A DNA stretch of 64,000 nt from Microbacterium neungamense (GTDB lineage: Bacteria; Actinomycetota; Actinomycetes; Actinomycetales; Microbacteriaceae): contig NZ_CP069717.1 of assembly GCF_024971095.1 (NCBI RefSeq), positions 992,001 through 1,056,000 on the forward strand, given 5' to 3'. Position numbers and translations under genes: made by a program. Under the pieces are notes generated by a model, which was given only the letters and a program-made list of their open reading frames with translations, was not told the DNA's origin and searched no databases. This document shows, one piece after another, positions 42,703-52,781 of this stretch (position 1 is its first letter; each line of letters begins with the position of its first letter).

Positions 42703-43166
42703 CGGATCTCCTGGGGTGCGGTCCGGGTTGCGGATGCGGTCCGGGGCGCGGATGCGGGGAGGGCGGCGAGCGCGGCCTCCAGATCCGCCGGGCGCGGGAC
42801 GCCGTTGAAGCGCGAGCGGATGCGGCAGCCGGCGTCCACGAGCAGGGTCGTCGGGGTCTGCAGGATCCGGTACCGGCCGGCCGTTTCCGTGCGCCGGGTG
42901 AGGTCCACCTCGATGTGGCCGACGCCCTCGTGCCGGATGGCCAGGTCGGACAGCATCCGTCGCACCTGCGGGCAGCGGGCGCACACCTCGGTGCTGAACT
43001 GGACGAAGGTGGCGCGCGGTGCGAGCCGTCCAGGCAGGTCGGCGGGGTCGACCACCGACCCGTCGCCGCGGCGCCGTCGCCCGTCGCGCCGTCGCCACAC
43101 GGCGCCCAGCGCGGCGGTCGCCGCGACGAGGACGCCGACGGTCGCGAGGGCAGCCCACAGGTCCAT
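42699..43166 (-). CDS. Membrane-anchored thioredoxin-family protein
   Basis: The 155-residue protein has an N-terminal membrane anchor (LWAALATVGVLVAATAALGAV) and then an Arg-rich stretch. A thioredoxin fold follows with active site CARC (STEVCARCPQVRRML near residue 64) and the cis-Pro loop QTPTTLLVD. The anchor followed by positive residues would place the thioredoxin domain on the cytosolic side, though this is uncertain. It overlaps the DUF4395 gene by ATGA, forming a conserved-looking pair. The partner substrate is unknown. Confidence 0.82.
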   Translation of the reverse strand: MDLWAALATVGVLVAATAALGAVWRRRDGRRRRGDGSVVDPADLPGRLAPRATFVQFSTEVCARCPQVRRMLSDLAIRHEGVGHIEVDLTRRTETAGRYRILQTPTTLLVDAGCRIRSRFNGVPRPADLEAALAALPASAPRTASATRTAPQEIR

Positions 43167-43248
43167 GTCCCGAGGGTACGCCGGGCGTCCGGCACCGGGT
43201 CCGATATGACGCCGGGTGACGCGCAGGCGGGGCGGGGGAGCCTCCCGG

Positions 43249-43254
43249 TATCGT
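43249..43254 (+). promoter_or_regulatory. Probable -10 box (TATCGT) for thyA
   Basis: TATCGT ends 7 nt before the thyA ATG. There is no ribosome binding site between them, consistent with a leaderless mRNA. Confidence 0.5.
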
Positions 43255-43261
43255 GGCTGTC

Positions 43262-44065
43262 ATGACGGTTCCCACCCCGTACGAGGACCTGCTCCGCGAC
43301 GTGCTCGCGAACGGCACGCACAAGGACGACCGCACCGGCACCGGCACCACCAGCGTCTTCGGACGGCAGATCCGGTTCGACCTGTCGCAGGGCTTCCCGC
43401 TGATCACCACCAAGCGGGTGCACTTCAAATCGGTCGCCTACGAGCTGCTCTGGTTCCTCCGCGGCGACTCGAACGTGCGCTGGCTGCAGGAGCACGGCGT
43501 CACGATCTGGGACGAGTGGGCGGATGCCGACGGCGACCTCGGTCCGGTGTACGGCGTGCAGTGGCGGTCCTGGCCGACGCCCGACGGCGGGCACATCGAT
43601 CAGCTGGCCCAGGTGGTGGAGCAGATCCGCGCCACTCCCGACTCCCGGCGGCTGATCGTGTCGGCGTGGAACCCGGCGGACATCCCGGACATGGCCCTCG
43701 CGCCCTGCCACGCGCTGTTCCAGTTCTACGTCGCCGACGGGAAGCTCTCCTGCCAGCTCTACCAGCGCAGCGCCGACCTGTTCCTCGGGGTGCCGTTCAA
43801 CATCGCCTCCTACGCGCTGCTGACCCTGATGATCGCGCAGCAGACCGGCCTCGAGCCCGGGGACTTCGTCTGGACCGGCGGTGACTGCCACGTCTACGAC
43901 AACCATATCGAGCAGGTGCAGGAGCAGCTCCGCCGCGACCCGTACCCGTACCCCACGCTGCGCCTCGCCCGCAGGCCCGCGTCCCTCTTCGACTACCGGT
44001 ACGAGGACTTCGTGCTGGAGGACTACCAGCACCACCCGGCGATCCGCGCGGCGGTCGCGGTATGA
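43262..44065 (+). CDS. thyA: Thymidylate synthase
   Basis: ThyA methylates dUMP to dTMP using methylene-tetrahydrofolate. The 267-residue product contains the substrate-binding [13 protein letters not shown] and the catalytic Cys in [14 protein letters not shown] near residue 147. [20 protein letters not shown] and [10 protein letters not shown] also match the family. The stop codon overlaps the folA start (ATGA), so dTMP synthesis is coupled to regeneration of tetrahydrofolate. The ATG at 43262 fits the leaderless promoter geometry. Confidence 0.96.
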   Translation: MTVPTPYEDLLRDVLANGTHKDDRTGTGTTSVFGRQIRFDLSQGFPLITTKRVHFKSVAYELLWFLRGDSNVRWLQEHGVTIWDEWADADGDLGPVYGVQWRSWPTPDGGHIDQLAQVVEQIRATPDSRRLIVSAWNPADIPDMALAPCHALFQFYVADGKLSCQLYQRSADLFLGVPFNIASYALLTLMIAQQTGLEPGDFVWTGGDCHVYDNHIEQVQEQLRRDPYPYPTLRLARRPASLFDYRYEDFVLEDYQHHPAIRAAVAV

Positions 44066-44538
44066 CCTGGCTGGGGCTGATCTGGGCGGAGGCGCACGGC
44101 GGCGTCATCGGCGCCGGCGGCGGCATGCCGTGGCACGTCCCGGAGGACCTCGCCCACTTCAAGGAGGTCACCCTGGGCCGTCCGGTGATCATGGGCCGCA
44201 AGACCTGGGAGTCCCTGCCGGAGCGGTTCCGGCCGCTGGAAGGGCGGGAGAACATCGTGATCACCCGCCGCCAGGACTGGGCCGCCGACGGCGCGCGTCG
44301 CGCCTCGAGCATCCACGACGCGGTCCGCGGACTCGACAGCGCCTGGGTGATCGGCGGCGCCGAGATCTTCCGGCAGGTGCTCGGCGACGCCGATCGGCTC
44401 GAGGTCACCGAGCTCGACCTCGACGTCACCGGGGACGCGTTCGCGCCCTCCCGCGAGGGCTGGCGGCTGGTGGACGAGGCGGAGTGGCGCACCTCGCGCA
44501 CCGGCATCCGCTACCGATTCCTGGGGTACGAGCGCTGA
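44062..44538 (+). CDS. folA: Dihydrofolate reductase
   Basis: The 158-residue enzyme reduces dihydrofolate formed by ThyA. Landmarks are the N-terminal [25 protein letters not shown] with the substrate-binding acid, [11 protein letters not shown] in the NADPH-binding part, and VIGGAEIF. The gene overlaps thyA upstream and the SDR gene downstream (TGATG), so three proteins come from one transcript. Confidence 0.95.
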   Translation: MTWLGLIWAEAHGGVIGAGGGMPWHVPEDLAHFKEVTLGRPVIMGRKTWESLPERFRPLEGRENIVITRRQDWAADGARRASSIHDAVRGLDSAWVIGGAEIFRQVLGDADRLEVTELDLDVTGDAFAPSREGWRLVDEAEWRTSRTGIRYRFLGYER

Positions 44539-45299
44539 TGCCGCAGGCGCTGATCACGGGCGCCAGCGCCGGGCTCGGAGCCGAGTTCGCCCGGCAGCTC
44601 GCCGCGCGCGGCGCGGATCTGATCCTGGTCGCACGCTCCGCCGACGCCCTGGAGGAGCTGGCGGTGGAGCTGCGCACGACGCACGGCGTCGACGTCCGGG
44701 TGCTGCCCGCCGATCTCGCCGTGGAGGCGGACCTGCAGCGTGTCGCCGACCGGCTGACGGATGCCGCGTCCCCGGTCGATCTGCTGGTCAACAACGCCGG
44801 GTTCGGGCTGCCGCTGCGGTTCGCGGACAACGACGTCGACGACGAGGTGCGCCACCTGCGGGTGCACGTCGAGGCACCGCTGCGGCTCATGCACGCGGCT
44901 CTGCAGACCATGCGGGGTCGCGGCGGCCGGATCGTCAACGTCGCCTCCGTCGCCGGCTTCATCCCGCGCTCCACCTACGCCGCCTGTAAGGCGTGGCTGA
45001 TCGGGTTCAGCCGGTGGGCGAACATCGAGTACGCCCGCGACGGCGTCAGCGTCACCGCGCTGTGCCCCGGGTTCACGCACACGACGTTCCACGAGCGGAT
45101 GGGACTGGCCGCCGGGGAGGAGGGCGTCCCCGCGTTCGCGTGGCTGGATGCGCGGGCGGTGGTGCGCGAGGGACTGCGGGATGCCGCCCGCGGCCGCGCG
45201 GTCTCGGTGCCGTCGCTGCGCTACAAGGCGATCGTCGCCCTCGCGCGGCTACTGCCGCCGTCGGTGGCGGCGCGGGCGGGCGGCCGCGGGCGGATGTAG
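44538..45299 (+). CDS. Short-chain dehydrogenase/reductase
   Basis: The 253-residue classical SDR has the cofactor motif ITGASAGLGAEFARQLAARG. It also has the NNAG segment (LLVNNAGFGLPL), the catalytic Ser in NVASVAGFIPRS and the YxxxK in STYAACKAWLIGFS near residue 152. It overlaps the folA stop codon by one base and is therefore co-translated with folA. Its substrate is unknown, and a link to folate metabolism should not be assumed from position alone. Confidence 0.86.
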   Translation: MPQALITGASAGLGAEFARQLAARGADLILVARSADALEELAVELRTTHGVDVRVLPADLAVEADLQRVADRLTDAASPVDLLVNNAGFGLPLRFADNDVDDEVRHLRVHVEAPLRLMHAALQTMRGRGGRIVNVASVAGFIPRSTYAACKAWLIGFSRWANIEYARDGVSVTALCPGFTHTTFHERMGLAAGEEGVPAFAWLDARAVVREGLRDAARGRAVSVPSLRYKAIVALARLLPPSVAARAGGRGRM

Positions 45300-45389
45300 C
45301 GGGCCCGGCCGGTCGGGCGGACGCACTCGGCGCCGCGCCCAGACGACCGGACGCCGCGCCCGGACGACCGGACCCCGCGTCGGGCCCGC
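45299..45389. repeat. Intergenic region with a distant inverted repeat
   Basis: GCGGGCCCG at 45299-45307 pairs with 45381-45389. The loop contains two near-identical direct repeats of about 19 nt around CGACCGGA. It lies between convergent genes and has no coding potential that I can support. Confidence 0.4.
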
Positions 45390-45391
45390 GG

Positions 45392-45934
45392 TCAGGCGAA
45401 GCGGCCGAGGCGGATGCCGGCCAGCGCGAGCGCCGCGACCGTCTCGCCGTCGGTGATCCGACCGTCCGCGATCATCGCGATCGCCTCGGCGAACGGCACC
45501 CGCAGCACGGCGTCGATGCCCTCCTCGGTGCGGCCCTCGTCATCAGCGTCCGCGGCCGGGCGCAGTCCGCGCGCCAGGAACACGTGCTCCCGCGCCACGG
45601 CGATGCCGTTCAGGGCGTTCACGGTGCCGAGCGCGGTCCACTCGTCGGCCTCGAGCCCGGTCTCCTCGCGCAGCTCGCGCCGGGCGGCCGTGAGCGGATC
45701 CTCCCCGTCGGTGCCGCCGGCCGGCACCTCGATCGACGCGCCGGTGGTGTAACGGTGCAGGGACACCAGGCACACGCGCTCGTCCTCGTCGAGCGCGACC
45801 ACGAAGACGGCCGGATGCTGCATCCGCACCACGCCGTAGATCCCGGCGCCCGACGGGCCGGTCACGCGGTCCTCCCGCACCTCGATCCACCGGTTCTCGT
45901 ACACGGTCCGCGAGTCGTCGATCTGCCACACCAT
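45392..45934 (-). CDS. NUDIX hydrolase, ADP-ribose pyrophosphatase-like
   Basis: The 180-residue protein has the Nudix box GGTDGEDPLTAARRELREET followed by GL, near residue 85. The surrounding fold is that of ADP-sugar pyrophosphatases (VFVVALDEDERVCLVSLHRY and IEVPAGG). Such enzymes hydrolyse ADP-ribose or similar compounds. It is transcribed alone, toward the folA unit. The substrate class is inferred from the IEVPAGG region. Confidence 0.87.
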   Translation of the reverse strand: MVWQIDDSRTVYENRWIEVREDRVTGPSGAGIYGVVRMQHPAVFVVALDEDERVCLVSLHRYTTGASIEVPAGGTDGEDPLTAARRELREETGLEADEWTALGTVNALNGIAVAREHVFLARGLRPAADADDEGRTEEGIDAVLRVPFAEAIAMIADGRITDGETVAALALAGIRLGRFA

Positions 45935-45992
45935 CCCCCGAGCCTACGGTCCCGGCGCGGCCGTTCCGGCGCGAGAGCGCGCCGCGAGACGA

Positions 45993-45998
45993 TAACCT
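45993..45998 (+). promoter_or_regulatory. Probable -10 box (TAACCT) for dapA
   Basis: TAACCT ends 6 nt before the dapA ATG, again fitting the leaderless geometry. No ribosome binding site is present. Confidence 0.4.
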
Positions 45999-46004
45999 GA
46001 ACTC

Positions 46005-46982
46005 ATGACGCACACGGGCAACCCCTTCGGACAGGTTCTCGTCGCGCTGGTCACGCCGATGACCGCCGACGGCGAGGTGGACTGGCCCGCGGTCGAGAAG
46101 CACATCGACACCGTCATCGCCGACGGCGCCGACGGCATCGTGGTCACCGGCACCACCGGTGAGACCTCGACCCTGACCGACGCCGAGAAGCTGCGCCTCG
46201 TCGAGGTCGGCAAGGACGTCGCCTCCGGACGGGCGAAGATCATCACCGGCGGCGGATCCAACGAGACCGCGCACGCCATCGAGCTGTACAAGGCGAGCGA
46301 GAAGGCCGGCGCCGACGGCATCATGATCGTCACGCCGTACTACAACAAGCCCACCCAGGCCGGCATCCTGACCCACTTCCGCCTCGTCGCCGACGCCACC
46401 GACCTGCCGGTCATCCTGTACGACATCCCCGGCCGCACCGGCGTGCCGATCAAGTACGAGACGATCCTGCGCCTGGCCAAGCATCCGAACATCCTCGCCG
46501 TGAAGGACGCGAAGGGCGACTTCAGCGAGGTCAGCCGGGTGCTCAACCAGACCGACCTGATGTACTTCTCCGGCGACGACGCGAACGTGCTGCCGCATCT
46601 GTCGATCGGGGCCACCGGCCTGATCGGCGTCACCGCGAACATCACCTCCGCGCCGTACCGCACCATCGTCGACGCCGTGAACCGCGGCGACCTGAAGGCG
46701 GCCACGGCGGAGCACAAGCGCCTCGAGCCCCTGGTCCGCGCGGTGATGACCCACGTGCCGGGGACCGTGTCGACCAAGTACATCCTGCACGGGCTCGGCC
46801 GCATCGGCAGCCCGCGCGTGCGGCTCCCGCTGGTCGGGCCGGAGGAGTGGGAGGCCGCCCTCATCGAGGACGAGCTGTCGCTGGTCAAGGACGTCCCCGG
46901 TGCCGATTTCTCGAACTTCCGCCCCGACCGCAACGCGGCCGCGGGTGGCGCGCTGCCCAAGGTGCACGGCACCACCCGCTGA
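46005..46982 (+). CDS. dapA: 4-hydroxy-tetrahydrodipicolinate synthase
   Basis: DapA condenses pyruvate with aspartate semialdehyde, the branch point to lysine and diaminopimelate. The 325-residue barrel has GTTGETSTLTDAEKLRLVEV near residue 46 and TPYYNKPTQAGILTHF with the catalytic Tyr near 112. The Schiff-base Lys lies in ILAVKDAKGDFSEVS near 168. It is followed after 59 nt by rnj, a common pairing in actinobacteria. The other pathway genes here are dapB and dapF. Confidence 0.95.
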   Translation: MTHTGNPFGQVLVALVTPMTADGEVDWPAVEKHIDTVIADGADGIVVTGTTGETSTLTDAEKLRLVEVGKDVASGRAKIITGGGSNETAHAIELYKASEKAGADGIMIVTPYYNKPTQAGILTHFRLVADATDLPVILYDIPGRTGVPIKYETILRLAKHPNILAVKDAKGDFSEVSRVLNQTDLMYFSGDDANVLPHLSIGATGLIGVTANITSAPYRTIVDAVNRGDLKAATAEHKRLEPLVRAVMTHVPGTVSTKYILHGLGRIGSPRVRLPLVGPEEWEAALIEDELSLVKDVPGADFSNFRPDRNAAAGGALPKVHGTTR

Positions 46983-47041
46983 GCCGGGCAGGCGCGCAAC
47001 GCCACGAACGGACACGAGCGGTGTCCGACTGAGGAGACAGC

Positions 47042-48718
47042 ATGTCCATCCCCCTGTCCGAACCGGAACCCCTCGCCGCCGGCACCCTGCGCGTCATCCC
47101 CCTCGGAGGACTGGGCGAGGTCGGCCGCAACATGACGGTCTTCGAGTTCCAGGGCAAGATCCTCGTCGTCGACTGCGGCGTGCTCTTCCCCGAGGAGCAC
47201 CAGCCGGGCGTCGACCTGATCCTGCCCGACTTCGAGCCGATCAAGGACCGCCTCGACGACATCGTCGGCATCGTGCTCACGCACGGTCACGAGGACCACA
47301 TCGGCGCGGTGCCGTACCTGCTCCGCCTGAAGGGCGACATCCCGCTGATCGGCTCCAGCCTCACGCTCGCGCTCGTCGAGGCGAAGCTCAAGGAGCACCG
47401 GATCAAGGCCTACACGCTCACGGTCGCCGAGGGGCAGCGCGAGCAGGCCGGCCCGTTCGACCTCGAGTTCGTCGCAGTGAACCACTCGATCCCGGATGCC
47501 CTCGCCGTCGCGATCCGCACCCCCGCCGGCCTGGTGCTCGCCACCGGCGACTTCAAGATGGACCAGCTCCCGCTGGACGGCCGGCTCACCGACCTGCGCG
47601 CCTTCTCGCGCCTGGGCGAGGAGGGCGTCGACCTGTTCCTGGTCGACTCCACCAACGCCGACATCCCCGGCTTCACCCCCCTGGAGCGCTCCATCGGCCC
47701 GGTGCTCGACCAGGTGATCGCCAAGGCGCCGCGCCGGGTGATCGTCGCCAGCTTCTCCAGCCACGTGCACCGCGTGCAGCAGGTGATCGACGCCGCCTAC
47801 GCCCACGGCCGCCGGGTGGCCTTCCTCGGCCGCAGCATGGTGCGGAACATGACCATCGCCGAGGATCTGGGCTACCTGAAGGTGCCGGACGGCGTCCTCA
47901 TCGACTACAAGAAGGCCAAGGACCTGCCCGACGACCGCATCGTCTACATGTCCACCGGCTCGCAGGGCGAGCCGATGGCCGTGCTCAGCCGCATGGCGAA
48001 CCTCGACCACGCCATCGAGCCCGGCGAGGGCGACACCGTGATCCTCGCCTCCAGCCTCATCCCCGGCAACGAGAACGCCGTCTACCGCGTGATCGACGGC
48101 CTCACCAAGCTCGGCGCGAACGTCGTGCACAAGGCCAACGCCCAGGTGCACGTGTCGGGTCACGCCGCGGCCGGAGAGCTGCTGTACTGCTACAACATCC
48201 TGAAGCCCCGGAACGTGCTGCCGGTGCACGGCGAGTACCGCCACCTGATCGCGAACGCGAAGCTCGCCCGCGACACCGGCGTGCCCGAGGAGCGCACCAT
48301 CATCGCCTCGAACGGCACGGTCATCGACCTCCGCGACGGCGAGGCGCACGTGGCGGGGCAGCTCGATCTCGGCTTCGTGTACGTCGACGGGTCGACGGTC
48401 GGCGAGATCACGGATGCCGACCTCAAGGACCGCCGCATCCTCGGCGAGGAGGGCTTCATCTCGGTCATCGTCGTCGTGGACGCGCAGACCGGCGGCATCA
48501 TCTCCGGCCCGGAGATCCACGCCCGCGGCGTCGCCGAGGACGACGCCGTGTTCGACGACGTGGTGCCGAAGATCGTCGCCGCGCTCAAGGAGGCCGCCGG
48601 CAACGGCGTCCGCGACAACCACGCGCTCTCGCAGGTCGTCCGCCGCACCATCGGCCGCTGGGTGAACCAGAAGCTGCGCCGCCGGCCGATGATCGTGCCG
48701 CTTGTGATCGAGGCCTGA
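47042..48718 (+). CDS. rnj: Ribonuclease J
   Basis: RNase J is a metallo-beta-lactamase-fold 5'-to-3' exonuclease and endonuclease for rRNA maturation and mRNA decay. The 558-residue product has the metal motif LTHGHEDHIGAVPYLL near residue 78, the beta-CASP region with SFSSHVHRVQQVI, and HVSGHAAAGELLYC near the end of the catalytic part. Together with PNPase encoded upstream in this window it forms the core of the RNA-degradation machinery. A large hairpin separates it from ftsK. Confidence 0.95.
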   Translation: MSIPLSEPEPLAAGTLRVIPLGGLGEVGRNMTVFEFQGKILVVDCGVLFPEEHQPGVDLILPDFEPIKDRLDDIVGIVLTHGHEDHIGAVPYLLRLKGDIPLIGSSLTLALVEAKLKEHRIKAYTLTVAEGQREQAGPFDLEFVAVNHSIPDALAVAIRTPAGLVLATGDFKMDQLPLDGRLTDLRAFSRLGEEGVDLFLVDSTNADIPGFTPLERSIGPVLDQVIAKAPRRVIVASFSSHVHRVQQVIDAAYAHGRRVAFLGRSMVRNMTIAEDLGYLKVPDGVLIDYKKAKDLPDDRIVYMSTGSQGEPMAVLSRMANLDHAIEPGEGDTVILASSLIPGNENAVYRVIDGLTKLGANVVHKANAQVHVSGHAAAGELLYCYNILKPRNVLPVHGEYRHLIANAKLARDTGVPEERTIIASNGTVIDLRDGEAHVAGQLDLGFVYVDGSTVGEITDADLKDRRILGEEGFISVIVVVDAQTGGIISGPEIHARGVAEDDAVFDDVVPKIVAALKEAAGNGVRDNHALSQVVRRTIGRWVNQKLRRRPMIVPLVIEA

Positions 48719-48771
48719 CCGGGTCCGATCCCGCGGAAAGCCGCGTCATTGCGGGCCGGCGTCGGACCCGG
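48719..48771 (+). terminator. Nested hairpin between rnj and ftsK
   Basis: CCGGGTCCGA (48719-48728) pairs with 48762-48771, and an inner stem around CCCGC...GCGGG can also form. It begins at the rnj stop codon and ends 16 nt before ftsK, so it is either a terminator or a processing site. Confidence 0.6.
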
Positions 48772-48787
48772 GACGTACCGTAGAGGA

Positions 48788-51526
48788 ATGGCCAGGAGCA
48801 CCACGAAGACCGCGCGCGCCGCCGAGGACACTCCGTCGCGCTCGAAGCGGCAGACGGCCTCCAAGGCACCCGCGAAGGCGGCGCCCGCGCCGAGGAAGTA
48901 CATCGACGAGCCCGAGCGTCCGCCGCTGGCGGTGCGGATGTGGCTGGGCCTCGCGCACGGCGTCGGCGGCCTGTTCCGCGCCTTCGGGCCGGAGACCCTC
49001 GAGAAGGACCAGCGGCGGGACGGCTTCCCGTTCCTGCTCGTGCTGCTGGCCTGCGTGGGCGCGGTCGTGGAGTGGTTCTTCATCGGCGACGCGGTCGCGC
49101 AGATCATCAGCGCGTACAGCTGGGGGATGCTGGTCGGCCGCATCGCGTTCGTGATGCCGGTGCTGCTCCTCCTGCTGGCCGGATGGCTGTTCCGGCATCC
49201 GTCCTCCGTGCACGACAACGGCCGGATCGGGATCGGCTTCGGCCTGTTCACGCTCGCCCTGGCCGGGATCTGCCACGTCGCCTCCGGCACCGCGAACGAC
49301 CTCGGGGTGCTGGAGCGCCCCCAGCCGCGGGACGGGATGCCGGCGCTCAGCGCCGCCGGGGGCCTGTTCGGATGGATGCTCGGCGAGCCGCTGGCCTTCC
49401 TGACCCCGATCGTCGCCTACCTCGTGCTCGGGCTGCTGACGTTCCTCAGCATCCTCATCCTCACCAAGACCCCGCCGAACCGGATCGGACAGCGCCTCGG
49501 CGACCTGTACGCGTGGATGTTCGGCACCGAGCGTCCCGAGCGCCCCGAGCGTCCCGCTCCCGGCGAGGCGCGCGCCGACGACGCGGACGCGGACCAGGAC
49601 GACGCCCTGCCGTGGTGGCGTCGGAACAAGACCGGACGCGAGGAGGACCCCGACGCCGGATCCGACTCGCAGGCGATCACCGCACTGCTGGACGAACCCG
49701 GGTCGAAGGCCGCGTACGACCAGGCCGTCATCGTCGACGACGAGCCGTACGACGCCGCCACCGAGGTCCTCACCGATGTCAGCGCGATCACCGGCATGCT
49801 CGACGAGCAGAACGCCACCGCGCTGCTGGACGACTCCGGCTCCACCGGCGAGCTGCCCGGACTGGACGGCTTCGGCACCGAGGGTCCGGGGGAGCGCGGG
49901 CCGCAGCCGCCCGCCGCGCCGTACACGCTGCCTCCGCCCGCCCTGCTCAGCGAGGGACCTCCCGCCGTGGCGCGCTCGGAGGCGAACGACCGCGTGGTGC
50001 AGCAGATCACCAACGTGCTCACCCAGTTCAACGTCGACGCCAAGGTCACCGGCTTCTCCCGGGGCCCGACGGTCACCCAGTACGAGGTGGAGGTCGGGCA
50101 CGGGGTCAAGGTCGAGAAGATCCTGCAGCTGAGCAACAACTTCGCCTACGCGGTCGCCTCGAACGATGTGCGCATCCTCTCGCCCATCCCGGGCAAGAGC
50201 GCGATCGGCATCGAGATCCCCAACTCCGACCGCGAGAAGGTGGCGCTCGGCGACGTGCTGCGCTCGGCCGCCGCACAGAAGAGCACGCATCCGCTCACCA
50301 TCGGCGTCGGCAAGGACGTCGGCGGCAACTTCGTCGTCGCCAACCTCGCGAAGATGCCGCACCTGCTCGTGGCCGGCTCCACCGGCTCGGGCAAGTCCAG
50401 CTTCGTGAACTCGATGATCACGAGCCTGCTGATGCGTGCCCGCCCGTCGGACGTCCGGATGGTGCTGATCGACCCCAAGCGGGTCGAGCTGACCAGCTAC
50501 GCCGGCGTGCCGCACCTGATCACGCCCATCATCACGAACCCGAAGAAGGCGGCCGAGGCGCTGCAGTGGGTCGTGAAGGAGATGGACATGCGGTACGACG
50601 ACCTCGCGTCGTTCGGGTTCCGTCACATCGACGACTTCAACCGCGCCGTGCGCGCCGGTGAGGTCGAGGTACCGCCGGGCAGCGAGCGGGTGCTCAAGCC
50701 GTACCCGTACCTGCTCGTCGTCGTGGACGAGCTCGCCGACCTGATGATGGTCGCCCCGCGCGATGTCGAGGACTCGATCGTGCGCATCACCCAGCTGGCG
50801 CGCGCCTCGGGCATCCACCTGGTCCTGGCCACCCAGCGACCGAGCGTCGACGTGGTCACCGGCCTGATCAAGGCGAACGTGCCCTCGCGTCTGGCGTTCG
50901 CGGTGACCAGCGTCACGGACAGCCGGGTCATCCTGGACAGCCCCGGTGCGGACAAGCTCATCGGCCAGGGCGACGCGCTGTTCTCGCCGATGGGGTCGTC
51001 CAAGCCGTTCCGCCTGCAGGGCGCGTGGGTGGACGAGAGCGAGATCGACGCCGTCGTCAAGCACGTCACCGCGCAGGCCCGCCCGGAGTACCGGCCGGAC
51101 GTGCAGGAGGCGATCGAGCCGAAGAAGAAGGAGGTCGACGAGGACATCGGCGACGACCTCGAGCTGCTGCTCGCCGCCGCCGAGCTCGTCGTGTCGACCC
51201 AGTTCGGGTCCACCTCGATGCTGCAGCGGAAGCTGCGCGTCGGCTTCGCCAAGGCCGGCCGCCTCATGGACCTGCTCGAGTCGCGGGAGATCGTGGGCCC
51301 GTCCGAGGGCTCGAAGGCGCGCGACGTGCTGGTCACCGCCGAGCAGCTTCCGGGCGTGCTCGCCCGCCTGCGCGGCGAGGACGCACCCGCCCCGGCGCCC
51401 GCCGCCGCAGCGCCGGCCGCACCGCGCGGCGCCGAGTCCGACCCGGTCGAGGCGCAGTTCCAAGGCCTCCCGGTCGTCGAGGAGGAGGGCGACGAGGACG
51501 CCTGGGGACTGACGGGACGCGACTGA
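48788..51526 (+). CDS. ftsK: DNA translocase FtsK/SpoIIIE
   Basis: FtsK pumps chromosomal DNA at the division septum and activates dimer resolution. The 912-residue protein has four or five N-terminal membrane helices ([19 protein letters not shown] and following). An acidic low-complexity linker covers about residues 250-400, and the motor domain carries [16 protein letters not shown] near residue 528 and [12 protein letters not shown] near 640. The C-terminal gamma winged helix recognises polar sequences ([20 protein letters not shown]). The ATG at 48788 matches the start of homology. The stop codon overlaps pgsA. Confidence 0.95.
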   Translation: MARSTTKTARAAEDTPSRSKRQTASKAPAKAAPAPRKYIDEPERPPLAVRMWLGLAHGVGGLFRAFGPETLEKDQRRDGFPFLLVLLACVGAVVEWFFIGDAVAQIISAYSWGMLVGRIAFVMPVLLLLLAGWLFRHPSSVHDNGRIGIGFGLFTLALAGICHVASGTANDLGVLERPQPRDGMPALSAAGGLFGWMLGEPLAFLTPIVAYLVLGLLTFLSILILTKTPPNRIGQRLGDLYAWMFGTERPERPERPAPGEARADDADADQDDALPWWRRNKTGREEDPDAGSDSQAITALLDEPGSKAAYDQAVIVDDEPYDAATEVLTDVSAITGMLDEQNATALLDDSGSTGELPGLDGFGTEGPGERGPQPPAAPYTLPPPALLSEGPPAVARSEANDRVVQQITNVLTQFNVDAKVTGFSRGPTVTQYEVEVGHGVKVEKILQLSNNFAYAVASNDVRILSPIPGKSAIGIEIPNSDREKVALGDVLRSAAAQKSTHPLTIGVGKDVGGNFVVANLAKMPHLLVAGSTGSGKSSFVNSMITSLLMRARPSDVRMVLIDPKRVELTSYAGVPHLITPIITNPKKAAEALQWVVKEMDMRYDDLASFGFRHIDDFNRAVRAGEVEVPPGSERVLKPYPYLLVVVDELADLMMVAPRDVEDSIVRITQLARASGIHLVLATQRPSVDVVTGLIKANVPSRLAFAVTSVTDSRVILDSPGADKLIGQGDALFSPMGSSKPFRLQGAWVDESEIDAVVKHVTAQARPEYRPDVQEAIEPKKKEVDEDIGDDLELLLAAAELVVSTQFGSTSMLQRKLRVGFAKAGRLMDLLESREIVGPSEGSKARDVLVTAEQLPGVLARLRGEDAPAPAPAAAAPAAPRGAESDPVEAQFQGLPVVEEEGDEDAWGLTGRD

Positions 51527-52104
51527 TGGCCATTCCGCGGCAGCTCCCGAACGCCATCACGATCGTCCGCATCCCGCTCGCGATCGTCTTCCTCGTGCTG
51601 CTGCTGCTCGGCGGACCCGCCGGGGACGCCCACCTCGGGCTGCGCTGGACCGCCGCGGCGCTGTTCGTCCTCGCGATCTCCACCGACTGGGTGGACGGCT
51701 ACCTCGCCCGCAAGCACGACATCGTCAGCGACTTCGGCAAGCTGTGGGATCCGATCGCGGACAAGCTCCTCACCGGCGCCGGGTTCATCGGCCTCGCCGT
51801 GCTCGGCGAGTGGCCCTGGTGGATCGTGATCGTCATCCTCATCCGCGAGTGGGGCATCACCGTCCACCGGTTCCTCGTGGCCAAGCAGCACATCGTCGCG
51901 GCCGCCTGGATGGGCAAGCTGAAGACCCTCGTGCAGGCCGTCGCCCTGTCCTGGTGGCTGCTGCCGCTGCACGCGCTCATCGGCGAGACGTGGTGGATCG
52001 GGGTCGGGGTCGTGCTGATGTACGCGGCCCTGGTGCTCACCATCGCCAGCGGCATCGACTACGTCGTCGCCCAGGTGCGCGGGGCACGGTCGGCCGACGC
52101 GTGA
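51526..52104 (+). CDS. pgsA: CDP-diacylglycerol-glycerol-3-phosphate 3-phosphatidyltransferase
   Basis: PgsA makes phosphatidylglycerol phosphate. The 192-residue membrane protein begins LPNAITIVRIPLAIVFL. It contains the full CDP-alcohol phosphotransferase pattern D-G-x2-A-R-x8-G-x3-D-x3-D (start VDGYLARKHD) near residue 55. It overlaps ftsK by one base (TGATG) and cinA by GTGA, so three genes are co-translated. The order ftsK-pgsA-cinA-clgR-recA is common in actinobacteria. Confidence 0.92.
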   Translation: MAIPRQLPNAITIVRIPLAIVFLVLLLLGGPAGDAHLGLRWTAAALFVLAISTDWVDGYLARKHDIVSDFGKLWDPIADKLLTGAGFIGLAVLGEWPWWIVIVILIREWGITVHRFLVAKQHIVAAAWMGKLKTLVQAVALSWWLLPLHALIGETWWIGVGVVLMYAALVLTIASGIDYVVAQVRGARSADA

Positions 52105-52595
52105 ACGACGCGGCAGAGCTGCTGTCGCTGCTCCGGCAGCGCGGCTGGACCCTCGGGATCGCAGAGTCCCTCACCGGCGGCGCGCTCTCGGCCGAGGTCG
52201 TCGCCGTCCCCGGGGCCTCCGCGAGTCTGCGCGGCGCCGTCGTCGCCTACGCCACGCCGGTCAAGCACAGCCTCCTCGGGGTGGACGGCGCGCTGCTGGC
52301 GGCCCACGGCCCGGTGCATCCCGAGGTCGCCCTGCAGATGGCGGCCGGAGTCCGGCGCGCCGTCGCGGTGGACGGATGCCCGGCCGACGTCGGCATCGCC
52401 ACGACCGGGATTGCCGGCCCCGATTCGCCCGACGGGCAGCCGGTGGGGACGGTCCACATCGGGGTCGTCACGCCGGCGGTCCGGGACGTGCGCTCCTTCG
52501 TGTTCCCCGGCGACCGCGCCGCGGTGCGGGCATCCGCCGTCGCGGCCGCACTCCGCGCCGGCTGCGAGGCGCTCGCGGATCGGGCCTCGGAATAG
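52101..52595 (+). CDS. CinA C-terminal domain protein, NMN amidohydrolase-like
   Basis: The 164-residue protein equals the C-terminal domain of CinA (PncC), which deamidates nicotinamide mononucleotide. It starts LRQRGWTLGIAESLTGGALS and carries GAVVAYATPVKHSLLGV, then TTGIAGPDSPDGQPVGTVHIGV. The N-terminal nucleotide-binding domain of full CinA is absent, as usual in actinobacteria. GTG overlaps the pgsA stop codon. Its location before recA echoes the cinA-recA linkage known from other bacteria. Confidence 0.9.
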   Translation: MNDAAELLSLLRQRGWTLGIAESLTGGALSAEVVAVPGASASLRGAVVAYATPVKHSLLGVDGALLAAHGPVHPEVALQMAAGVRRAVAVDGCPADVGIATTGIAGPDSPDGQPVGTVHIGVVTPAVRDVRSFVFPGDRAAVRASAVAAALRAGCEALADRASE

Positions 52596-52781
52596 CCGGG
52601 ACTCCGCGGGCGTTGACTCACATGTGCCGATCAACACACGGATCACGGAACAGGCGTCGCCCGGCGCGGCGCTCACACGCGAAGCACAGAGTGACACACT
52701 AGATTCAGTGGCATCCGGTCGGGTTAGACTGGCGATCCCCTCGAGATCGCAGACGAGGGGAACGACGGAGAGGAGGTTCCG
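52596..52781 (+). promoter_or_regulatory. Promoter region of clgR
   Basis: No gene is visible. Two -10-like boxes are present, TAGATT (52700-52705) and TAGACT (52725-52730). A hairpin with 7-bp arms CCCCTCG / CGAGGGG (52737-52760) follows directly, then GGAGAGGAGG before the ATG. Two tandem starts with a hairpin at the 5' end of the mRNA would allow dual control. ClgR autoregulation is known in relatives, but I could not identify its binding site. Confidence 0.45.
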
